From Pyrinomonadaceae bacterium (GTDB lineage: Bacteria; Acidobacteriota; Blastocatellia; Pyrinomonadales; Pyrinomonadaceae): DNA of 41,064 bases. How positions within the stretch are numbered: position 1 is the first letter of the stretch; every line of letters begins with the position of its first letter. The DNA lies in the NCBI GenBank assembly GCA_013816505.1, contig JACDEG010000003.1, positions 1-41,064 of the forward strand. Direction: 5' to 3'. This document shows positions 1 to 8,742 of this stretch, in pieces. The notes beneath the pieces are model-generated. The model was not told the origin of the DNA, did no database searches, and saw only the letters and a list, made by a program, of their open reading frames with translations. Position numbers and translations under genes: made by a program.

Positions 1-54
1 TTGCCCGCCAACGAGCCGTAAGCGAGTCACACTCTTCGCGCTTTCGCGCTCATG

Positions 55-71
55 GCGGGCAGGATGCCCGC
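55..71. repeat. Short perfect palindrome GCGGGCA-GGA-TGCCCGC, resembling a common dispersed intergenic repeat (…GCGGGCAGGATGCCCGCGCTCCCAG…)
   Basis: 7-bp perfect arms with 3-nt loop read directly; surrounding translation has the SAGILPA motif often produced by this type of dispersed repeat. Confidence 0.5.
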
Positions 72-148
72 GCTCCCAGCGACAGGCAATGGCAACCTGC
101 TGTAATTTGTGCGGCTCGCCATCGCAACTAATCTTTCAATCGTCACTT

Positions 149-1405
149 CTACTCTGCCCGCGCCGCGGACGTTTGCAGTAGTTCGCCCGTTGGCACACCG
201 TGCGTCACTTGCGCGCGCCGGCATCCTTCGACGAAACTCTGCGCGACCTTATCCCACCCGAAATTTTCCCTCACCGCCGTGGCCGCGCGCACGCTGAATT
301 TCGCAGCGTAGTCGGCGTCCGTCAGCACACGCACCACTGCGTCGGCGAACGCTTCCGGCGCGTCGGCGAGGATGATCTCGGTTCCGTCTCTGACTGGCAG
401 GCCCTCGGCTCCGATGGTGGTCGAGACGACCGGCTTCTCCATCGCCATCGCTTCGTAGATTTTCAGGCGCGTGCCGCCGCCGATTCTGATCGGCACGACG
501 TAGGCAGCGGCGCGGTCGATGTACGGACGCACATCGTCCACCCGCCCGGTCACAACGATTGACGAATCGCGTCGACTCAACTCGACGAGACTCGGGTACG
601 GATTGCGCCCGACGATGGTCAGGGTCACGCCGGGCACCGCTCTTTTTATCAGCGGCAGAATCTGTTCGGTGAAGTAGTGTATCGCGTCCTGGTTCGGAAG
701 CCAGTCCATCGAACCGGTGAAGACGAGATTGTGCGCGTCGCGCGGCTCGCGCCGGTCGGGACGGAAGTAATCGGTATCGACGCCGGTCGGCACGTCCGAC
801 ACCTCCGCGATTCCGTACTCGCTCCGCATGATCTCGCGGTCTTCGCGCGAGACCGCAATCACGTGGTCGAAGCGTCGACAGGTCGCGCGCTCAAACGCAT
901 GAGTCTTACGCCATTGATCGTAGAGGTAAGCCTTCTTCAACGGGTTCGACTGCACCTGATAGTGGCGCTTCCAGATCATCGCCTCGACGTTATGCTGAAA
1001 CAGCACCGTCGCGCACTCGATGCGCGACGGAACATTGATGCTCGGCGTCAGGAAATCGCAGACCAGCATATCGAACGCGCCGCCCCGCGTCAGCTCGGCG
1101 ACTTCGCGCATCATTTGCGCCGACTGGTACTTCTTGATTGCATACGGCAATGGCGACACGAGGTTGCCGGCCAACTCGGCGTAGAACCCGGACGAAAACT
1201 TGGCGCGCGTATGGTGCGGCACACACACCAGTTCCTGACAGTATTCGTCGGCGAGCCTCCGCGCGTCCGCCGATTCGCCGTCGTCAAGCGTCAGGTACGT
1301 GATGTGGTGCTCGCGCCTAAGTTGCTTCAACATATGGTAGGTGCGAATCTTGCCGCCTTTGTCGACCGGGTGCAGCAGTTCGGTTTTGAGCCACAGGATG
1401 CGCAT
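149..1405 (-). CDS. Glycosyltransferase family 4 (group 1), similar to the PEP-CTERM/EpsH-associated sugar transferase type
   Basis: 418-aa ORF, ATG start; N-term ILWLKTELLHPVDKGGKIRTYHMLKQL, C-terminal GGGTRLKIYEAMAMEKPVVSTTIGAEGL donor-binding motif of GT4. Confidence 0.9.
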   Translation of the reverse strand: MRILWLKTELLHPVDKGGKIRTYHMLKQLRREHHITYLTLDDGESADARRLADEYCQELVCVPHHTRAKFSSGFYAELAGNLVSPLPYAIKKYQSAQMMREVAELTRGGAFDMLVCDFLTPSINVPSRIECATVLFQHNVEAMIWKRHYQVQSNPLKKAYLYDQWRKTHAFERATCRRFDHVIAVSREDREIMRSEYGIAEVSDVPTGVDTDYFRPDRREPRDAHNLVFTGSMDWLPNQDAIHYFTEQILPLIKRAVPGVTLTIVGRNPYPSLVELSRRDSSIVVTGRVDDVRPYIDRAAAYVVPIRIGGGTRLKIYEAMAMEKPVVSTTIGAEGLPVRDGTEIILADAPEAFADAVVRVLTDADYAAKFSVRAATAVRENFGWDKVAQSFVEGCRRAQVTHGVPTGELLQTSAARAE

Positions 1406-1432
1406 CTTCGAATCGCTTCTTATTACTCAGCC

Positions 1433-1592
1433 GTGACAGGTGACAGGTGACAAGTGACAGGAGGGTTTAGATGCTGTGCCGCACGCGGCGAGTTCTTTGA
1501 GCCAGCAGCCTAAGCGAAAAGTTACCGGCTTCGCTCGGAGAAACTCACCTGCCTTAACTCTTTCTTGTCACCTGTCACCTGTTACCTGTCAC
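1433..1592. repeat. Inverted-repeat element, four GTGACAG-type heptamers per arm (arms 1433-1460 and 1565-1592)
   Basis: Left arm GTGACAG GTGACAG GTGACAA GTGACAG; right arm on opposite strand GTGACAG GTAACAG GTGACAG GTGACAA; about 25/28 paired by eye. Confidence 0.85.
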
Positions 1593-1594
1593 TT

Positions 1595-3589
1595 TTAAGC
1601 GACGACCGGTTCGGCGCGCACCGCCGGATGCGGCACGAACTGCGGCACGTCGATGCTCTCGCCGTCGATGAACTGCCGTTGCCACATCTCGAAGTTGACG
1701 AGCGACCAGAGACGCTCGGCGTGGTTGCCGGCGCCTGCTTGATGCTCCGCGACTATCCGGCGCACGAACCCCTGATCGAATAATTCGCGTGCGGCAGTGC
1801 GCTCGCCAAGCACATACTCGTCGATGACCGAACGAAACTCGCCGCGGAACCACGCCCCGACCGGCACCGGAAAGCCCATCTTCGGGCGGTTCAGAATCGC
1901 TTCCGGCAGCACGCCTTTCATGCTCTGGCGCAGAACGTACTTGGTCGTCCAGCCACGCAGTTTCATCCGCTCCGGCAGGCGCGACGTGAACTCGACCAGC
2001 TTATGATCGAGAAACGGCACGCGACTCTCGATGGACGCCGCCATACTCATTTGATCCTGCTTCATCAATAACTCGTGGAGGTATGTTTTCATGTCGGCGT
2101 AAAGGAGTTGGTTGAGCAGACTGCGGGCGTCGGTGCCGGCGATGTAGCGCCGCACGCCGGCGTACGGGTCGAGCGAGTCGCCGGCACGCTCCTTAACCTC
2201 AGAGGTCAGCATGGCCCTCTGCATGTGGCGCGGAAAAACGGCAAAGTTATCGAAGTAGATGCTCTCAATGTCCGGTTCGAGGCAGAGGAAGGTGCGCGAC
2301 AATTTGCCACGCGCCTTCGATCCGGCGGGCAGAGCTTCGATTCCGCGGCGAACCGCACTCCGCAAACCATCGCCGGTCCAAGAGTGGTAACGGGCGCCGA
2401 GCGCGAGGTTAAAGATCGTTTTGCGATAGCGTCCATAGCCGGCCATCAACTCGTCGCTGCCCTCGCCGGTCAACACCACTTTGACGTGCTCGGCCGCGAG
2501 CCGCGAAACGAAATAGAGCGCGACGCTCGAAGGGTGCGCGAGTGGCTCGTCTTCGTGCCAGACGAGTTTCGGCAGCGCGGCGAAAAAGTCCTGCGGGCTG
2601 ACGACGACCTCGTGATGATCCGTCTGGTAGGCGTCGGCGACGAGGCGCGCATACTCAAGCTCGTTCGCTTCGCGCTCGGCGAACGCGACCGAGAAAGTTT
2701 TGATCGGCTCTTTGACCATGCCGCTCATCACTGCCGCAATGGCCGACGAATCGATGCCGCCTGAAAGGAACATGCCGAGCGGCACGTCGGCCATCAGGCG
2801 CAAGCGGACAGAGGTGTGAAAAAGCTCCGTCCACTCCTCGACGTAATCCTTGTCACTCTGCGCGCGGGGACCGGGACCGGCCCCGTTTCCCTGATCGTCG
2901 CCACCGGCGAACTGCACGTCCCAGTATTTTTTGATTTGGACGCGCCCATCGCGCCACAGCAGCGTGTGACCGGGCAACAACCGCTTGACGTTTTCAAACA
3001 ACGTCTCTTCGCCGGAGGTCGCGTGGTTGGCGAGGTAGTCTGGCAACACGCCGTAGTTTAGTTGCGGCGTAACCGCTCCCGCCGCGAACAATGCTTTGAT
3101 CTCCGACGCGAAATAGAGCGAGCCATCGTCAGTATGGACATAGTAGAGCGGCTTCACGCCGAGCCGGTCACGAGCAATGAATAGCTCACGCTGACGCCGA
3201 TCCCAAATCGCGAACGCGAACATCCCACGCAGACTTTCGACGACCCGCTCACCATCCTCTTCGTACAGGTGGAGAATCGTTTCCGTATCGCAATGCGTTC
3301 GGTAACGGTGGCCGCGCGCTTCGAGTGCTGGCCGAAAGTCGGCGTGGTTATAAATCTCGCCGTTGAAGACAATGTGTAGCGAGCCGTCTTCGTTCGGCAT
3401 CGGCTGATGGCCGGCGGCGACATCGACAATGCTCAGGCGACGGTGACCGAGTCCGACCGGGCCGTCGACGAACACACCGCTGTCGTCCGGCCCGCGGTGC
3501 TTGATGACATCGCGCATCCGCTCAAGCGTCGGCACGTCGACCTCGCGACCCGACCGACTCGAAAATGCTACCCCGTTAATTCCACACAT
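1595..3589 (-). CDS. asnB: Asparagine synthase (glutamine-hydrolysing) family amidotransferase, paralog 1
   Basis: N-terminal MCGINGVAF (Cys2 glutaminase), HRGPDDSG, FNGEIYN, FLSGGIDSS PPi loop. Confidence 0.95.
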   Translation of the reverse strand: MCGINGVAFSSRSGREVDVPTLERMRDVIKHRGPDDSGVFVDGPVGLGHRRLSIVDVAAGHQPMPNEDGSLHIVFNGEIYNHADFRPALEARGHRYRTHCDTETILHLYEEDGERVVESLRGMFAFAIWDRRQRELFIARDRLGVKPLYYVHTDDGSLYFASEIKALFAAGAVTPQLNYGVLPDYLANHATSGEETLFENVKRLLPGHTLLWRDGRVQIKKYWDVQFAGGDDQGNGAGPGPRAQSDKDYVEEWTELFHTSVRLRLMADVPLGMFLSGGIDSSAIAAVMSGMVKEPIKTFSVAFAEREANELEYARLVADAYQTDHHEVVVSPQDFFAALPKLVWHEDEPLAHPSSVALYFVSRLAAEHVKVVLTGEGSDELMAGYGRYRKTIFNLALGARYHSWTGDGLRSAVRRGIEALPAGSKARGKLSRTFLCLEPDIESIYFDNFAVFPRHMQRAMLTSEVKERAGDSLDPYAGVRRYIAGTDARSLLNQLLYADMKTYLHELLMKQDQMSMAASIESRVPFLDHKLVEFTSRLPERMKLRGWTTKYVLRQSMKGVLPEAILNRPKMGFPVPVGAWFRGEFRSVIDEYVLGERTAARELFDQGFVRRIVAEHQAGAGNHAERLWSLVNFEMWQRQFIDGESIDVPQFVPHPAVRAEPVVA

Positions 3590-3700
3590 AATTAGTCAGG
3601 CAAAAGTGAAAGCCGGTCACGACAGTGAATTTGTTTGTTTTTGAATCGAGACATAGAAAAATGGTTGAGCGGCGAGCGAGTGGCGCAGGCAAATATTTTT

Positions 3701-3793
3701 AACACAGAGACACAGAGAGGAATTACAGAGGGCACAGAGCAAGATTAATCGCTTTACTCTGTGCTCTCTGTGTGACCTCTGTGCCTCTGTGTT
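3701..3793. repeat. Inverted-repeat element with four CACAGAG-like units per arm
   Basis: + strand AACACAGAGACACAGAGAGGAATTACAGAGGGCACAGAG … ACTCTGTGCTCTCTGTGTGACCTCTGTGCCTCTGTGTT; arms complementary over about 38 nt. Confidence 0.85.
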
Positions 3794-3873
3794 ATGTCGG
3801 TGTCCCATTCTCATATGCTCTGAGTTAGAACTGAAAGCCGTTTGATCGGGTGATTAAGATTTCGCACTTCGCG

Positions 3874-6465
3874 TTAAACCAGAATCGCCGTTGCCGTCGG
3901 GTCTGACGCTTCAGATCGACATCGCCCGTCGACGAAATGGATCATCGCTTCGCCGCTCGTCGTGATCGGCTCGCCGTTGATGACCGCACGCCGCCGACCG
4001 CGCGCATCGACGCTGAAACTTTCGCCCGCGTCAATGTCGATTTGCACGTCGCCCTCCGCGAAGCGTACCGCGACGTGACCGACACGCCGCGCCGCCGTAA
4101 AGACCTCGCGATTGTCGAATCGAAAAGTTCGCCCATCGATCAGCACAAATTCACTGAGCACTTCCGCGCGCGGCGCATCGTCAGTCAGACGCGCCCATGT
4201 CCACGCAAAATCGGATTTAATGCGCGGCGTCTCAACAATCAACTCGCCGCCACCTAACACGAGCATGTCGCGATGCGCGCCTTCACCCATCTCAAAGGCA
4301 CGCCCGTTGACCGCTTCGATTTGGCGCACGCGCGTTTCAGCGTCGTGCCCGGCGACACGCGGCACAAGGAACGTGACGAACTCCGTTGCGCCCGTCGCTT
4401 CCGCCGAATAAGAATAGACCGGCGCGGCGACTCGCTCGCGGTAACAACGCGAAACCCAGCCGTCGCCATGCTGCCACGCGCCGCCCGCGCCGAAAGCAGA
4501 CAGTTCCATGCCCGGCGCGTTGCCGCTTCCGATCTCGCGTACCGACAGCGCACCGTCGTTCTGCGCTGCCGTCTCTGGCTTGGCGTCCGGAGCAAAATGA
4601 AAGTGCAGGTCGTAGCGGTGTGTCCCCGCGCTGGCAACACGGTCACGCACCATCCAGTAATCGTTTTTAAGAAACAGCACCGAGCGCGTGTGCGTCGCCG
4701 GCGAAGCGAGCCGCGCATAGCCGTCGTGCGCGCCCTCGAAAAAGTCGAATCGCCGCGACGCGACCCACGTCCGCGGCGTCGCCCGTGCGACGTGCCGCCA
4801 CGTGAACGTGCCGCCCGGCGCCGACGAAGATTCACCATCGATGGTCAGCGTGTTGTGCGCCGCCGAGGTGCGAAAGTAATCGCGCACCTCGCTTGCCCCG
4901 GTGTATGTGTACGTGCCCGGATCAATCAGTATGGTGCGTCCGCACGCAGCCAACTCGAATGCGAGCATGTCGGCGTGCGCGTGACCGCAGTTAAGCGTCC
5001 CGTGCGGGCCACAGTCAATCAACATGTAGTTGGCGGAAGACTCCCACCCGTCGCGCATCACGTAGTAGCCGCCGTCAGGGAAGGCGCGCGAAGTCTGCGC
5101 CGGCGGGTGTGCTTCGATGCGGTCGAAGTCGCGCAATCCTTCGGTGCCGAGCAGCCATAAAGTTTCTTCAGCGGCTTCGCCGGCGACGTGCTTATAGTCG
5201 GGCCGCGCGAAGAGCGCCGCGCCGGTCGAGAGTGCCGCGCGGAAGTCGTTCGCCGGGCGCTCGTCGAGCATCACCAACCGACCGCCGTCGTCATCGCCGA
5301 AGAACGGCGTCGTTCCATCAGGCCGCGTGATGTACATCAAATGATCGAGCAGCGCCGTCAACTTGCCTGGCAGTCGATGCTCCGATTCGACTTCTGACTC
5401 GGCTTCCGACCCGACTTCGGACCCGCCCGATTGGGCCGCACTGCTGTTCGCCCGCGCGAGGATGTAGAGGTGCGTGTAAAAGTCTGTGGTGTAGCGATGG
5501 TAGTAACTCGACTGCTCGAAGTAGACGCCGTCCGGTCGCACGTGCCAATCGAGCGCGTTCATCAAGATGCGCTCGCCCGTGGCGCGCCACCTCCCGGCGC
5601 ACTTGAGTTCCGGCAGCACGGTTCCGAGGTAGAACAGGCCGAGCGCCTCGCCGGTCAGATGTGTGTTCGGGCTGAAGTAGGTCGAGAGGTACGTCTCTAA
5701 GTGGCGGCCATGCAGGAAGAGAGCTTTTAAGATATTGAGAAACAGCGCGGGCGTCAGGTGCGGCGAGTCTCTGAAGAAGTGCAGCGCCCACAGCCACGCC
5801 ATCGAGCGAAACGCAACTTCGAGACTGCTCGCCCAGTTGATGCCGATCTTCGGTGGGTTATGCTCCATCCAGTCCGCGACGTGGCGTGCGAACGTTCGCG
5901 CATAAAGCTCGTCGCCGGTGTACAGGTACGCCCGTCCGAGCGTCATCAAATACTGTTGACGATTTAATTCCCAAGTGATCTTTTTGTCGCCCGTCACATC
6001 GACGTTGAGGTAATCAATTCGGCTCCAATGAATAAGCGGCGCACGCTTATTCGCGAGCGGTTCGAAGTGCCAGTCAACGGGGTCGCCAAACGACAGGTCG
6101 TGCAGCCCCAGCAAATCGAACTTGCCTTCGACGACGCGGCGCGCTCGCTCGATGACTCTCTCTTCCGACTCCGGCCAACGCCGCCGCAACTCATCGACGG
6201 TCGCTTTCGATTGGGCGAAGCCGGCGAAGAAACTCGGCGACGTGCGCGCGCGGAAATGTGCGAGCAACCCTTCGGCGGAGATTGGGAACTGACCGAGCCG
6301 CGCGGCGTCGATTGATTTGAGGAACGCTTCATCATTCGGCAGCCGCGACTGTGCTGACCAGCCGCGCCGCTCCGCAAGCGCCGCCACTGCCTGCGCGCCG
6401 CGGACGCGCATCTCGTCAAAGCCGCGCCCCTTCAGACTCTTTAATTTTATAATCACTCCACCCAT
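3874..6465 (-). CDS. Heparinase II/III family protein (polysaccharide lyase-like)
   Basis: Long ORF trimmed to internal ATG at 6465 (MGGVIIKLKSLKGRGFDEMRVRG); contains NTHLTGEALGLFYLG, YYHRYTTDFYTH, GHAHADMLAFEL and RTILIDPGTYTY motifs typical of the family. The upstream 113 aa of the ORF-track call is Arg/Ser-rich and overlaps the next GT. Confidence 0.88.
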   Translation of the reverse strand: MGGVIIKLKSLKGRGFDEMRVRGAQAVAALAERRGWSAQSRLPNDEAFLKSIDAARLGQFPISAEGLLAHFRARTSPSFFAGFAQSKATVDELRRRWPESEERVIERARRVVEGKFDLLGLHDLSFGDPVDWHFEPLANKRAPLIHWSRIDYLNVDVTGDKKITWELNRQQYLMTLGRAYLYTGDELYARTFARHVADWMEHNPPKIGINWASSLEVAFRSMAWLWALHFFRDSPHLTPALFLNILKALFLHGRHLETYLSTYFSPNTHLTGEALGLFYLGTVLPELKCAGRWRATGERILMNALDWHVRPDGVYFEQSSYYHRYTTDFYTHLYILARANSSAAQSGGSEVGSEAESEVESEHRLPGKLTALLDHLMYITRPDGTTPFFGDDDGGRLVMLDERPANDFRAALSTGAALFARPDYKHVAGEAAEETLWLLGTEGLRDFDRIEAHPPAQTSRAFPDGGYYVMRDGWESSANYMLIDCGPHGTLNCGHAHADMLAFELAACGRTILIDPGTYTYTGASEVRDYFRTSAAHNTLTIDGESSSAPGGTFTWRHVARATPRTWVASRRFDFFEGAHDGYARLASPATHTRSVLFLKNDYWMVRDRVASAGTHRYDLHFHFAPDAKPETAAQNDGALSVREIGSGNAPGMELSAFGAGGAWQHGDGWVSRCYRERVAAPVYSYSAEATGATEFVTFLVPRVAGHDAETRVRQIEAVNGRAFEMGEGAHRDMLVLGGGELIVETPRIKSDFAWTWARLTDDAPRAEVLSEFVLIDGRTFRFDNREVFTAARRVGHVAVRFAEGDVQIDIDAGESFSVDARGRRRAVINGEPITTSGEAMIHFVDGRCRSEASDPTATAILV

Positions 6466-6517
6466 CGAAGTCGTTGCACCGGCGGTCACGAGAAAAGATT
6501 CCAAATTAAACACAGCC

Positions 6518-7747
6518 TCACGCCCGCGTCGAGGATCGTTGTTCGTTGCCTCCGCCGCGGGTCGCGGGGACGCCCGGTGATGGCGACGCCATTGCTTTCG
6601 TCGTCTTCGTCGTCGCCAGCAGTCGCTCGTACAAATTCTCGATTCGTTCGAGCTGTGCCTCGCACGAAAACTTTTCTTTGACATCGAGCAGGCCCCGCGC
6701 GCCCATCCGCCGGGCGAGTTCCGGGTCGCGCAGCAATGAGACGATCCGCGCCGCCATCGTCTCGTCGTCTTCGGGTGTGACGACGTAGCCGGTCTCGCCG
6801 TCAATCACCGCTTCGCGCGCGCCGCCGATGTCGGTCGCGACGACGGGTCGCGCGGCGGCCATGTACTCAACGATTGAGTTAGAGAATCCTTCGACGCCCT
6901 TCGAACTGAGCACGCATACGTCGGAGATTGCCAGCAGGTCTGAAACTCTGGCGCAGCGGCCAATGAAGAAGGTGTCCGGCTCCAAGCCGAGTTGCGCAGC
7001 GAGCGAGCGCAACGATGGCACCTGCTCGCCCTCGCCGGCGAGCACGAACGCCGCCCCCGGCACCTCCTCACGAACGCGCCGCGCCGCGCGCAGGAATGTT
7101 GCTTGATCTTTCATCGGGTGGCGCATGTTCGCCACAATCGTCACGAAGCGCCGCCCCATCGCCACCGGCAGGCTAAGGGCGGCCAGCGTCGCCGCGCGGT
7201 TCAAGTCCGGCTGTGGCGCGACGCGAGTCGTGTCCATGCCGTTGTAGACGGTGACGACTTTCGCGGGCGGCAGACCCTCTTTAATCAACTGCTGGCGAAT
7301 CGCCTCGGCGTTTGCGACGACGGCGTGCGCGAGTCCGTAGGCGCGGCGCTCGACCCACCTTTTCGCGGGCGAGCGGATGCCGTCGGACTCGCGGCGCGAC
7401 GCGATTCGCGCCGGGATGCGGGCGAGCGCGGCGGCGGTCATCCCGAAGATGTTGGTGTAGAAGTCATGCGCGTGTACCAGGTCGATTTGCCGCTCGCGCA
7501 TAAACGCGGCGAGGCGACGCAGTTGCGATGCGGTATTGCGATTGTAAAAGCTGGTGAGCGGGAACTCCGGGATGTCGCCGAGGCCGAGCCGCTCAACCTC
7601 TGCGCGCAACGGCCCCTGACCGCTCAGGCAGGCGACATGCACGCGATAGCGGCCGCCGCCGTGCAGCAGGCGCGTCAACTGCACCGTCTGGCGTTCGGTG
7701 CCGCCCTGATTGAAACTGTCGATCAGTTGTAAGATGTTACCCTTCAA
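6518..7747 (-). CDS. Glycosyltransferase family 4
   Basis: 409-aa ORF (TTG start in track): DSFNQGGTERQTVQL, DLVHAHDFYTNIFGM, GFSNSIVEYMAAARPVVATDIGGAREAV. Confidence 0.9.
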   Translation of the reverse strand: MKGNILQLIDSFNQGGTERQTVQLTRLLHGGGRYRVHVACLSGQGPLRAEVERLGLGDIPEFPLTSFYNRNTASQLRRLAAFMRERQIDLVHAHDFYTNIFGMTAAALARIPARIASRRESDGIRSPAKRWVERRAYGLAHAVVANAEAIRQQLIKEGLPPAKVVTVYNGMDTTRVAPQPDLNRAATLAALSLPVAMGRRFVTIVANMRHPMKDQATFLRAARRVREEVPGAAFVLAGEGEQVPSLRSLAAQLGLEPDTFFIGRCARVSDLLAISDVCVLSSKGVEGFSNSIVEYMAAARPVVATDIGGAREAVIDGETGYVVTPEDDETMAARIVSLLRDPELARRMGARGLLDVKEKFSCEAQLERIENLYERLLATTKTTKAMASPSPGVPATRGGGNEQRSSTRA

Positions 7748-7759
7748 GTCCCGTTGTCC

Positions 7760-8731
7760 TCATTCCTTGACGAACACGAACTCGTTACAGCCCAGCCCGA
7801 CGCCGCCGCATTTGAGTTTCGTCAATCTGAACCCGCGCGCGCTGTAAAAGTCGAAAATCTCGTCGGGCGTCGCCACCTCATATGGGTAGCCGCCGACCCA
7901 ATCGACGATGTCGTGCCAACGGCTCATCCCACGCCGCTGGTAATACTGCGTCCACGATTGAACGTACTCCTGCGGGCGCAGCAGCAACAGCGAGCGCAGC
8001 ATCGCCTTCGCTTCATCGGGTGCGGCGACGACGAGCGTAAACGGCAGCCGCATCGCGCGCGGCAGACTGTTGTACTTTCGCTTGATCCACTTCCAGCGCG
8101 TGGCCTGGCTGCCGGTGTCGTTGTAGATCGCGACGAACAGACGGCCACCCGGCGCGACCGGCAGACGTGCGTTATCCAGCGCCTTCCACATTTCGCCGGT
8201 GTGGTGCAGCACGCCCCACGAATAGACGATGTCGAACTTGCCGAGTGAATTCAGATAGCCGGCGTCGAGCGCGGAGTTCTGCTCGACCGTCCAGTTTGAA
8301 TCGTCGGGGAAAAAGCGTCGCTTCATCTCCGCCGTGCAAGCGACTGAGTGCGGGTCATAGTCGAACGAATGCACACGCGCGCCGAGGCGCCGTGCCGCGA
8401 GGCTGGAAAGGCCGCTGCCGGAGCCGATGTCGAGAAAGCTTTGGCCCGCCAGGCTGTCGACCTCAAGCATCATCCGCAGCGCCCCCTCAGCTTCGGCGAT
8501 GCGATTGTCGTCGAGCCGTGACAGGAAGCGGCTCCAGTTCTTTCCAAACTCGAAGCGCAACTCGCGCTCGACGCCGGCAACTGGTGACGCGCCGGTCACA
8601 TTGCCGGTCACATCGTCTGTCAACTTGGTCAATGTGGCGTGACTGTTATTCGTCGGCATTGTTTCTGCCCTCTGCTTTCCACCATGCTTTCCACCAAAGG
8701 TCACTTGCGCGCGCGCGGGCGATTCGCTCAA
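7760..8731 (-). CDS. Class I SAM-dependent methyltransferase
   Basis: SFLDIGSGSGLSSLAARRLGARVHSFDYDP (motif I), FDIVYSWGVLHHTGEMWKAL. Confidence 0.88.
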   Translation of the reverse strand: MSESPARAQVTFGGKHGGKQRAETMPTNNSHATLTKLTDDVTGNVTGASPVAGVERELRFEFGKNWSRFLSRLDDNRIAEAEGALRMMLEVDSLAGQSFLDIGSGSGLSSLAARRLGARVHSFDYDPHSVACTAEMKRRFFPDDSNWTVEQNSALDAGYLNSLGKFDIVYSWGVLHHTGEMWKALDNARLPVAPGGRLFVAIYNDTGSQATRWKWIKRKYNSLPRAMRLPFTLVVAAPDEAKAMLRSLLLLRPQEYVQSWTQYYQRRGMSRWHDIVDWVGGYPYEVATPDEIFDFYSARGFRLTKLKCGGVGLGCNEFVFVKE

Positions 8732-8742
8732 GCGGAAAAAAT

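Noticed and set aside
3617-3814. 65-aa minus-strand ORF (NTEAQRSHREHR…)
   Set aside because: Generated by the CACAGAG inverted-repeat element; no independent coding evidence.
4273-5160. 295-aa plus-strand ORF opposite the heparinase-like gene, and similar long antisense ORFs (677..1450, 2075..2764, 8986..9888, 27669..28493)
   Set aside because: Arg/Ala/Pro-rich shadow ORFs typical of high-GC DNA, antisense to genes with clear family motifs.
6466-6804. N-terminal 113 aa of the 976-aa ORF at 3874..6804
   Set aside because: Low-complexity Arg/Ser-rich and overlaps the GT4 gene in another frame; ATG at 6465 is the sensible start.
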